42,007 nt of DNA, taken from contig NZ_JH976537.1 in the NCBI RefSeq assembly GCF_000309385.1, positions 3,359,149 through 3,401,155 on the forward strand. Reading direction: 5' to 3'. The notes beneath the pieces were generated by a model. It was not told where the DNA came from and searched no databases. It was given only the letters and a program-made list of their open reading frames with translations. Below are positions 1 to 6,469 of the stretch, piece by piece. The position numbers and the translations under genes were made by a program. This DNA is from Nodosilinea nodulosa PCC 7104 (GTDB lineage Bacteria; Cyanobacteriota; Cyanobacteriia; Phormidesmidales; Phormidesmidaceae). How positions within the stretch are numbered: the first letter of the stretch is position 1; each line of letters starts with the position of its first letter.

Positions 1-612
1 CCATGGCAGACGGTGTACACCTACTTCCGGAACTGGCGCAAGGACGGCACCTGGATCATCATTCATGACCACTTGCGCGAGTGGACTCGGATTGAGCAAG
101 ACCGACACCCTCAACCGTCAGAAGCCGTCATCGATAGTCAGAGCGTGAAAAGCGCGGCCATGGTGCATGAGGCCGTTGGCTATGATGCGGGCAAAAAGAT
201 TAAAGGACGTAAACGGTTTCTGGGCGTCGATACCTTCGGCTTGGTGCTGCGGGTGCTGGTCACCGCCGCCAGTGTGCCGGAGCGTGAGGGGGGTAAGCAA
301 CTCCTCAAGCGCGTCAAAGCGATGGGGCCTGCCATCTCGAGACTGACCATTATTTGGGCGGATGGGGGCTTTGATGGCCCTGCTTTCATGATGTGGGTGA
401 TGGATACCTGTCGTTGGATTCTCCAAGTCGTGCTGCGACCTCAACAAACTAAAGGGTTCGTGCTGCTCAAGAAACGCTGGGTGGTGGAGCGTACCCTCGG
501 TTGGCTGATGGGGTGCCGACGTTTGGTGCGAGATTATGAACTGCTACCCGAAACCTCAGAGACCCTCATCTACCTGGCCATGATCCGTATTATGGTCAGG
601 CGGTTGGCATAA
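1..612 (+). CDS. IS5-family DDE transposase (5' end outside window)
   Basis: The reading frame is open from base 1, so the gene starts upstream of the window and about 203 C-terminal codons are seen. The translation carries an IS5-type DDE catalytic core: the first Asp in VIDSQSVKS, the second in WADGGFDG and the Glu in VVERTLGWL, followed by the usual RRL.RDYE tail. The motif GKKIKGRKRFLGVDT is typical of the IS427/IS1031-like subgroup. The C-terminal half shows no frameshift, so the protein may be intact. It would cut and join the element's ends. The right end of the element probably lies within about 40 bases after the stop (region 615-650), but without the left end the terminal inverted repeat cannot be confirmed. 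Confidence 0.9.
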   Translation, partial: PWQTVYTYFRNWRKDGTWIIIHDHLREWTRIEQDRHPQPSEAVIDSQSVKSAAMVHEAVGYDAGKKIKGRKRFLGVDTFGLVLRVLVTAASVPEREGGKQLLKRVKAMGPAISRLTIIWADGGFDGPAFMMWVMDTCRWILQVVLRPQQTKGFVLLKKRWVVERTLGWLMGCRRLVRDYELLPETSETLIYLAMIRIMVRRLA

Positions 613-678
613 TTTTTGACCCCTCAGATCTTTTAAAACGTCCTCTGACCACTGCTATCGCTACATGAGAACGCTGAT

Positions 679-978
679 TCAAAATTGACGCACGGCCCAA
701 AACCGCAAGATGCTGAGAATGCTGTCCATACTCAGCACCGACAGCACGCTACCGGCACTGCCAACGCTCAAAATGCTGCCCGCACTGCCAATACTGAGAA
801 TACTCCCCGCGCTGCCGATGCTGAGAATGCTGCCGGTGCTGCCAATGCTGAGAATGCTGCCCGCGCTGCCCAGGCTCAGCAGGCTAAAGTAGCTGCCCCG
901 GCTCAAAATAGCGCGATGCCCTGGGGTGACGGCGCGACCATTGGCAGGGTTAGAGACGGTTTGCTGTCGTTCAAACAT
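679..978 (-). CDS. Small protein with Ser at every third residue (ILSIGSAGS repeats)
   Basis: A 99-residue protein with a short polar N-terminus (MFERQQTVSNPANGRAVTPG) and then about seven tandem nonapeptides of the form ILSIGSAGS, so that Ser occupies every third position from about residue 32 to 87. It ends in a hydrophobic aromatic tail (FWAVRQF). The strand was chosen because the repeat copies differ almost only at synonymous sites in this reading (AGC/AGT, CTC/TTG, GGC/GGG/GGT, ATT/ATC, GCG/GCC). The same changes would alter residues in the overlapping plus-strand frame. There is no clear signal peptide and only a weak purine run upstream of the ATG. Function unknown; the period of three would suit a solenoid or triple-helix-like fold, which is inference. 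Confidence 0.55.
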   Translation of the reverse strand: MFERQQTVSNPANGRAVTPGHRAILSRGSYFSLLSLGSAGSILSIGSTGSILSIGSAGSILSIGSAGSILSVGSAGSVLSVLSMDSILSILRFWAVRQF

Positions 979-1185
979 GCCTGGATACCCTAATCGAATC
1001 TGTAGTCTCAGCTAGCGCTCTGTCAGCACTAAGCATTGGGTTTAGGGATCTCTGAAACACTTGTTTGGCAAGCCTTTTCAAAGAGAGCAACCCTAAAATT
1101 TAGTCTTGACGCGGCCCTAGTCGTCGGGACTTGTTCAGAATGCCATTCGTTGGCCGTGACTGTGACACCCGATGCCTGAATTAGC

Positions 1186-2349
1186 CTACCCCATCGGTCC
1201 GCCCAGAATGACCTTGGCCAGGGCATTGATCACCGCTTCGGGGGGTTCTTGCTTGAGGTCGCTGTACCACTGCTGGGTGGCTTCGGGCACGTGGCCGTAG
1301 ATGGTGCTGGTGCGCTTGCGGGCTTTAAGCGCCAGGTCGGCGGTGCGATCTTTGCGGGCGGCTTCGTAGCGGTTGAGGGCATCGGCCACGCCGATGTTGG
1401 TGGTGACCAGGTAGCGGGTGATGACTTCGGCATCTTCGATCGCCTGGCAGCCGCCCTGGCCCAGGGTGGGGGTGGTGGCGTGGGCCGAGTCGCCGAGCAG
1501 GGCAATGCGGCCTTTTACCAGGTTCTCAAGGGGGTCAATATCGCCGATTTCCAGGCGGTTGGTTTGCTCAGAGTCGATCGCCTGAATCAGCTTTTGCACC
1601 CGCTCGGGCCAGCCCCGAAAAATGTTGGCCAGCTCGTCCTGGCGATGGGTGGGAGCAACCTCGGTGCCCTCGGCCATCGGCGCGCCAAAGAAAAAATAGA
1701 AGCGATCGCCCCCAACCGGCATCATGGAGGCGCGCTTGCTGTCGCCCACGTAGATTACCCACAGGTCTTTTTCGCACAGTTCCGGGTCGGCCTTTACCAG
1801 GCCATTCCAGTTGACGTAGCGGGCATAGCGGCGATCAACGCAGGACCCGACCACGTAGGCGCGCACCGCCGAGTGAATGCCATCGGCCCCAATGACCAGA
1901 TCGCCAGTGGCGCGATCGCCATTCTCAAAGATTGCCGTGGCGGTGTGCTCGTCTTGCTCAACGCCGACGCAGTTCATGCCCAGGTGTACGTCTTCGGGGC
2001 CGAAGGTGTCGAGCAGCATGGACTGCAAATCAGTGCGAGACACCGGATAGGGACGCTGACCCACCTGCTCAAACAGGGGCCGCAGATCGACGTAGCTGAG
2101 GCTTTCATCGGTGTGGCTGCGGTACTCCATCGCGTTCATTTCGCCGCCGATGGCCGCCAGCTTTTCGCCCAGCCCCAGGTAGTTGAGCACCTTGACCCCG
2201 TTAGACCAGAGGGAAATGCCCGCCCCGGCAGGGCGCAACTCCTGGGCGCGATCGTAGATCTCCACCTGGTAGCCCGCCTGGCGCATGGCAATACCCGTGG
2301 TCAAGCCGCCGATACCGGCTCCAATAATCACCACCTTCAGGTTGTACAT
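1186..2349 (-). CDS. FAD-dependent monooxygenase, HpxO (urate hydroxylase)-like
   Basis: A 387-residue group A flavin monooxygenase. It has the N-terminal dinucleotide-binding motif GAGIGG (residues 10-15), the DG motif GADGIHS (154-160) and the second FAD motif LLGDSAHATTPTLGQGG (284-300). The blocks YVNWNGLV (178-185), RFYFFFGAP (216-224) and the C-terminal LKARKR region closely recall Klebsiella HpxO, which hydroxylates urate with NADH and O2. Other aromatic hydroxylases of this family remain possible because no purine-degradation genes lie nearby. It is a cytosolic enzyme. The ATG is preceded by a good Shine-Dalgarno (AGGAG, complement of 2354-2360). Transcribed alone. Confidence 0.85.
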   Translation of the reverse strand: MYNLKVVIIGAGIGGLTTGIAMRQAGYQVEIYDRAQELRPAGAGISLWSNGVKVLNYLGLGEKLAAIGGEMNAMEYRSHTDESLSYVDLRPLFEQVGQRPYPVSRTDLQSMLLDTFGPEDVHLGMNCVGVEQDEHTATAIFENGDRATGDLVIGADGIHSAVRAYVVGSCVDRRYARYVNWNGLVKADPELCEKDLWVIYVGDSKRASMMPVGGDRFYFFFGAPMAEGTEVAPTHRQDELANIFRGWPERVQKLIQAIDSEQTNRLEIGDIDPLENLVKGRIALLGDSAHATTPTLGQGGCQAIEDAEVITRYLVTTNIGVADALNRYEAARKDRTADLALKARKRTSTIYGHVPEATQQWYSDLKQEPPEAVINALAKVILGGPMG

Positions 2350-2676
2350 GGGCCTCTCCTAACTGTTGCGATGGGTAGAGCGTTGCGATGGATGGAGCAC
2401 GCTGCCTAGACTATCCAATCCGTCCGCTGCTGCCTAGGACTTTAGAGTCACTCTTTTCACTATAAAGAAAAAGCTGTATACAGTGCACATTTAGGCTGCC
2501 TCGGCTAGCGGCTCGACCTTGGAACGTCAACCCTAAAGGAGAACTGGGCAGTATTTATACTCAATCTTCAAAAAACTATCCAATCGTTCACCAATTTATT
2601 ACCCCAAAATCTCAGAAACAGCTGGATTTTTCTTGGCCACAGAGAAAAGGTAACTGTCCAGATTTGGAAGTCCATC
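2350..2676. promoter_or_regulatory. Divergent intergenic region with CTGTATACAG palindrome
   Basis: This 327-base gap separates the HpxO-like gene (leftward) from a small secreted-protein gene (rightward), so it must hold both promoters. It is AT-rich around 2450-2490 and contains a perfect 10-base palindrome CTGTATACAG at 2474-2483, a possible operator. No coding potential, tRNA or riboswitch was recognised. Confidence 0.3.
2666..2670 (+). promoter_or_regulatory. Ribosome binding site of small secreted protein
   Basis: GGAAG lies six bases before the ATG at 2677 and supports translation of a gene too short to trust on length alone. Confidence 0.5.
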
Positions 2677-2910
2677 ATGTGGCATCGTTTCCCTGTAGTG
2701 TTGACTCTGCTTACCGCTGGTGGTCTGGGGGGCTGGGGCTATATGGCCCTATCCCCTCAGGCGGCCTCCGCTCCGCTGTCCTTTGGAGGTGAGAAAGCTA
2801 AGGTTCCCGCCGGCCTCGAATCCCCTGGGATTCACTCCGATAAAGTTGCCACCATCTATGTGCAACGCAACAAGCGCCCCGGCAGCGGGCGGCGCGGTAT
2901 GCGCGGCTAG
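2677..2910 (+). CDS. Small secreted or membrane-anchored hypothetical protein
   Basis: A 77-residue protein of no recognised family. Residues 1-4 are basic/polar, residues 5-25 form a hydrophobic stretch, and PQAASA at about 27-32 looks like a signal peptidase I site. This leaves a mature basic peptide of about 45 residues ending in an Arg/Gly-rich tail (RPGSGRRGMRG). A Shine-Dalgarno GGAAG sits at the right distance. Its stop codon overlaps the stop of the convergent kinase-TPR gene within a single CTAG (2907-2910), so the two genes are packed tail to tail. The function is unknown; the signal peptide and ribosome site argue that it is real. Confidence 0.55.
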   Translation: MWHRFPVVLTLLTAGGLGGWGYMALSPQAASAPLSFGGEKAKVPAGLESPGIHSDKVATIYVQRNKRPGSGRRGMRG

Positions 2911-4871
2911 GGTGTAGGTTCACCCGCTTTAGCGGCTCGGAGCCTTTCTAGCTGGTACTGAGCATCGTCAAAGCAGCCCAGGCGGCTGACATCTAGACAG
3001 GCGCTGGCTACGGTTTCTAAATCGGCGATCGCGCTATCGATATCCCCCAGCTCCGCATGGAGCAAGCCCCGGTCGTAGTAGGCGAAGGGATGGTTGGGAT
3101 TGAGCTTGATCGTCTGGTTGAAGTCGTTCATCGCCCCGGCAAAATCGCCTAGGTCCTGGCGCGTCAGGCCACGGTTGTAGTAGGGCTCTGGGCTGCTGGC
3201 ATCGATTTGAATCGCGATCGAAAAGTCTTGAATCGCGCCCTGAAAGTCGTTCAGGCGGCGCTTGACCAGGCCTCGATTTTCGTAGGCCAAACTGTTGTTC
3301 GGGCGCAGGTTTACGGCTTCGGTACAGTCGCTCAGGGCGGCGGCCTGATCGTTTAGATTCGACCGCGACAGGCACCGATTGAGGTAGGCATCGGCTTTGC
3401 TTTCGGGATCTTTGGCCAGATTGATGGCGGCGGTGTAGTCCTGCATGGCCCCGGCTTCGTCGCCCAGCTCGGCTCGGGCATTGCCCCGGTTCACGTAGGC
3501 ATCGGTGTAGCTGTCTTTGTGCTGGAGGGCCTCGCCATAGTCGGCGATCGCCCCCTGCAAATCGCCCAGCTGAAAGCGCAGGTTGCCCCGCTGGTAGTAG
3601 GTAACGGCCTGATCGGGGTGGGCCTCAATGGCGTTGGTCAGGTCTTGCAGAGCTGCCTCCGACTGGCCGTTTTCCCACAGCAGGGTAGAGCGCTGGGCCA
3701 GGGCCTCGCTGTTGTGGGGCCTCAGCTCTAGAACCCGATTGAGATAGTTGAGGGAATCGTTCTTTTGGCCCATCTGCTTGGCTGTTTCAGCCTGCTGAAG
3801 CAGATGGTTCACTTTCATGGTTTGGGGAATGCGCAGCCAAACAACCGCTGCCGCCACCAGCAGGGCCAGGGCGGCCCCGGCCCCCAGCCAAAGGGTCGAT
3901 CGGTGCAGGGGGCGGGTCGCCCTGGCGGGGACCGGGTCATCGGCTACCGGCGATCGCTCTTCAAAGTCCATCGCGCTGTTTTCCTCGGGTAAGGGGTTAA
4001 CTGCGGCGGTGGCCGCGATCGGGGGTGGGGTGGGCTTCAGGTCGGGGAGGGCCAGCAGGATGTCTTTGGCCTGGTGAAACTGCGACTCAGCCTGGGGCGA
4101 CACCATGCGCAGCAAGATGTCTTTGAGGGGGTTGCCCAGGGTGGAGCACTCGTCAAGCTGAAGTTTGATCTGGTCCACAAAATCGTCCTGGCTCAGCCGG
4201 GGAATGGCCTCATTCGACAGCCCAGTCGCCATCTGAATGGCAATCATGCCGAGGGCAAAGTGGTCGGCGGCAAAGCGGGTGTACTGCCGGTGCTTGACCT
4301 GGGGCAGGTAGGCCGACTCAGGGCTGAGGCTAGAGGAGCTGCCGTTGGTTTCTGGGCCAGGTTCTGGGGTGCCCGTATCTTGAATTAGGCCAAAGTCGAC
4401 CAGGACTAAATCGCCGCGATCGCGATGGCGAATTAGGTTGTTGGGGTGCAGATTTTGATGGGCAATGCCGTGGCGCTGAATTAGATCTAGAATGCCTAGA
4501 CTCTCTCTCAAAAAGCTCTGTACGTCGGCCTCAGACCGGGGCTTTTGCTCGACTAGCTCGCTCAGCAACGAATGCCCGGGCACATAGTCGCGCACCCAGT
4601 AAAAATCCTGCCCTTCTTGAACCGTGGACAGGTTTTTGGCGATCGCTTCGTACTCGCCCATGCGCTTGAGCAAATTGACTCGCTTGGCCAGCAAATCGTT
4701 GAGAAATTTAAGGGTAATGGTGTTGTGGGCCGGCAGCTGCAAGTGCTTGACAATACATTTCGCCTTGGCCGAACTGCCATGATCGGTCATCAGGTAGGTC
4801 TTGGTGTAAGCCTTAGTACTGACAACTCGAATGAACTGAAATCGTCCATCGATCAGTCTTTTCACAACCAT
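2907..4871 (-). CDS. Ser/Thr protein kinase-like (probable pseudokinase) with TM segment and TPR repeats
   Basis: A 654-residue protein with three parts. The kinase-like domain (about 5-275) keeps a plausible ATP-anchoring Lys in CIVKHL (Lys42) and the metal-binding DFG (159-161). However, the catalytic loop reads HQNLHPNN (138-145) where active kinases have HRDxKPxN, so the catalytic Asp is Asn, and there is no clear Gly-rich loop. A Pro/acidic linker follows, then one transmembrane helix (about 326-346) and seven or eight TPR motifs (about 355-645). The kinase-like part should face the cytoplasm and the TPRs the periplasm. Such proteins usually act as sensors or scaffolds. Loss of catalysis is inferred from the motif; an atypical active enzyme is not excluded. 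Confidence 0.85.
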   Translation of the reverse strand: MVVKRLIDGRFQFIRVVSTKAYTKTYLMTDHGSSAKAKCIVKHLQLPAHNTITLKFLNDLLAKRVNLLKRMGEYEAIAKNLSTVQEGQDFYWVRDYVPGHSLLSELVEQKPRSEADVQSFLRESLGILDLIQRHGIAHQNLHPNNLIRHRDRGDLVLVDFGLIQDTGTPEPGPETNGSSSSLSPESAYLPQVKHRQYTRFAADHFALGMIAIQMATGLSNEAIPRLSQDDFVDQIKLQLDECSTLGNPLKDILLRMVSPQAESQFHQAKDILLALPDLKPTPPPIAATAAVNPLPEENSAMDFEERSPVADDPVPARATRPLHRSTLWLGAGAALALLVAAAVVWLRIPQTMKVNHLLQQAETAKQMGQKNDSLNYLNRVLELRPHNSEALAQRSTLLWENGQSEAALQDLTNAIEAHPDQAVTYYQRGNLRFQLGDLQGAIADYGEALQHKDSYTDAYVNRGNARAELGDEAGAMQDYTAAINLAKDPESKADAYLNRCLSRSNLNDQAAALSDCTEAVNLRPNNSLAYENRGLVKRRLNDFQGAIQDFSIAIQIDASSPEPYYNRGLTRQDLGDFAGAMNDFNQTIKLNPNHPFAYYDRGLLHAELGDIDSAIADLETVASACLDVSRLGCFDDAQYQLERLRAAKAGEPTP

Positions 4872-4959
4872 TAGATTTGCCGCGGTAAATGCACTGGGCA
4901 GAGTAATAAAGAAAACTCTTAGCCCGCTAAAGACGCGAATCTGCTGCCGCTTTTTGTTG

Positions 4960-5006
4960 AATCAGAGCCTCTGATTTAGGAAATAAAATCCCTATTTTGA
5001 GGGATT
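4960..5006. other. Two adjacent palindromes in the kinase/DCC divergent promoter region
   Basis: AATCAGAG and CTCTGATT form a perfect dyad around one central base (4960-4976). AATCCC and GGGATT form a second hairpin with an 8-base loop (4987-5006). They sit between the divergent kinase-TPR and DCC-family genes and could be operators or leader hairpins; no factor can be named. Confidence 0.3.
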
Positions 5007-5143
5007 AAAATAACCCCTGCGGCTCCCTGTAGTTGTAGCGTCGACTTCAGGATATTGAGCCATGAGTCACATTGCCCTTCGGCTGAAACTCAAGGCTCAG
5101 GCAGCTAAGATAAGTGTGACAACCCATCAGCAGCAATACTACT

Positions 5144-5578
5144 ATGTACTGTGTAATTTATGACGGTAACTGTAACCTCTGCGTCAGTCTGGTGCGGTTG
5201 TTAGAGTCGCTCGATCGCGGTGCCCAGTTTCAGTACGTGCCGATGCAGGACGGGCAAACCCTTGACCGCTATGGCATTACCCCCGCCGACTGCGAGGCCG
5301 GAATGCTCCTGATCGATTTACAAGCGCCCGATCGCCGCTGGCAGGGCAGCGATGCCGCCGAAGAAATTGGCCGTTTGCTGCCCCTGGGCAACCCCTTCGT
5401 GCAGGCCTACCGCGCGCTGCCGGGGGCCAAGCAGGTGGGCGATCAGGTTTACGCCTTTGTGCGCGATCGCCGCTACGAGCTATTTGGCCAGCGCCCCAGC
5501 CGCTACAACTCGGCCTATCCCCTCTGCGACGATGGGCGGTGTCGGCCCCCGGCCAACCCATCCCCGGAGCTGCCTTAG
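5144..5578 (+). CDS. DCC-family (DUF393) thiol-disulfide oxidoreductase-like protein
   Basis: A 144-residue protein that opens with the family signature: a beta-strand followed by DGNCNLC (residues 7-13), the DxxCxxC motif that gives the DCC family its name. The remaining features fit too: a conserved YVPMQ segment, an Asp/Glu-rich middle, the YRALPGAK...VYAFVRDRRY block and a C-terminal Cys pair (CDDGRC). Members are small thioredoxin-like cytosolic proteins; the exact substrate is unknown for most. No strong Shine-Dalgarno is seen before the ATG. Transcribed alone and divergent from the kinase-TPR gene. Confidence 0.9.
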   Translation: MYCVIYDGNCNLCVSLVRLLESLDRGAQFQYVPMQDGQTLDRYGITPADCEAGMLLIDLQAPDRRWQGSDAAEEIGRLLPLGNPFVQAYRALPGAKQVGDQVYAFVRDRRYELFGQRPSRYNSAYPLCDDGRCRPPANPSPELP

Positions 5579-5793
5579 CTAACACTTTTGACATGTAACG
5601 ACATGCCCTATTACTCGAAGGCTGAAATATGCCGACTATTCCAGATCGCTTGGCTCCCTGGCTCCCCTGCTCCCCCGCGATTGGCAATAGTCGCCACACT
5701 TGTGCCGCAGTCTACTAGCTACCTCTCCGGGGCGCATGGGCGATCGCGTTAGCCGCCAATAAAACCAGGTTTTGAGTGCTGCTAAATGGCTAG

Positions 5794-5820
5794 CTCACGC
5801 CGGACTAACTCCGGTGCGAG
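5794..5820. other. Stable hairpin in the leader region of a small secreted-protein gene
   Basis: Arms 5794-5804 and 5810-5820 pair over 11 positions (one mismatch, one G-U) around a CTAAC loop. It lies in the otherwise gene-free stretch 5579-5987, about 170 bases before the next start codon. No U-run follows, so it is not a classical terminator of the DCC gene. It could be part of a structured 5' leader or small RNA. I could not match the surrounding sequence to a known riboswitch. Nothing else recognisable is in 5579-5987. Confidence 0.3.
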
Positions 5821-5972
5821 ACCCTGGGAGTCCGTTCTGCGAAATCGTTGGGAGGAAAGCGGCCGGATAGGGTGTATCCACAGATGACGGCGGCGGCTGA
5901 CCCCTGAGATTCTAGAGAAACAGGCGGCATTCCCCTCACCAATGGCTTGCCGCCCCCTCTTCACTCAGCACA

Positions 5973-5979
5973 GGAAGGA
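5973..5979 (+). promoter_or_regulatory. Ribosome binding site of the broken secreted-protein gene
   Basis: GGAAGGA eight bases before the ATG at 5988 is a strong site. It fixes this start rather than the upstream ATG at 5942, which is in another frame. Confidence 0.6.
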
Positions 5980-5987
5980 TGACTGCT

Positions 5988-6362
5988 ATGGCTTCGCGAT
6001 CGCACTTTGCCCTGGTTGTTCTCAGCGTTCTGACTACCGCTGCGCTGGCTGCTACCGCCGCCGATGCTCGCCCTGGGCAGGGGCAGGCCCATCGCCCTCA
6101 GCCCGGCGCGGCGGTGGTGCAGGGGGTTATCCCAGGTTGAGCCTGCCGCTGTCGTGGTAGAAACCTCTGAGGGCACCGTTGCCCCCCCTGAATCTATTGT
6201 CGAGGCCACCGGGGAACCTCTGAAGCAGAAGCCCAGGAAGGCCTGCCCCTCGATGGCTCTGGCGCTCAGGAATCCGCTGAAAACCCCCAGAATTTACCCC
6301 CCGGCCTCCAGCGCCAGGTTGAGAGCGGACGCGGCCTGCCTGCCGGTTTGCAAAACCGATAA
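5988..6362 (+). pseudogene. Small secreted protein gene with two compensating frameshifts
   Basis: Frame A starts with a signal peptide (MASRSHFALVVLSVLTTAA.., cleavage probably after TAADA), then meets TGA at 6138. Coding continues one base on in frame B (PAAVVVETSEGTVAPPESIV) from about 6128 to 6212. It then returns to frame A with a Glu/Ala-rich linker and LPPGLQRQVESGRGLPAGLQ, ending at TAA 6360-6362. Short secreted cyanobacterial proteins often end in such LPPG..xG.gLPpG motifs. The two shifts fall near G-runs (6122-6126 and 6211-6214) and cancel, so the original product would be about 124 residues. This is either a decayed gene or two homopolymer sequencing errors. The function of the family is unknown. 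Confidence 0.6.
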
Positions 6363-6469
6363 AACTGTTCAGGCGCAATTCTCCCGCAATTCCGGGGACC
6401 GGGTTTCTGGGGGGTATCCAGCCATAATTGGATGTTCGCCCAGAGGCCCGGTCCCTTTGGCGTAGACCT

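Noticed and set aside
685..993. Plus-strand frame over the Ser-repeat gene (Asn/Ala-rich repeats)
   Set aside because: Repeat copies differ by amino-acid-changing substitutions in this frame but by synonymous ones on the minus strand.
1249..2409. Long plus-strand open frame opposite the HpxO-like gene
   Set aside because: It lies antisense to a clear flavoprotein gene whose motifs are unambiguous; GC-rich third positions keep the opposite strand open.
5780..5900. Possible cobalamin riboswitch or RNase P-like RNA (GGAGGAAAG motif)
   Set aside because: Only short fragments resemble these RNAs; the conserved cores are not present in order.
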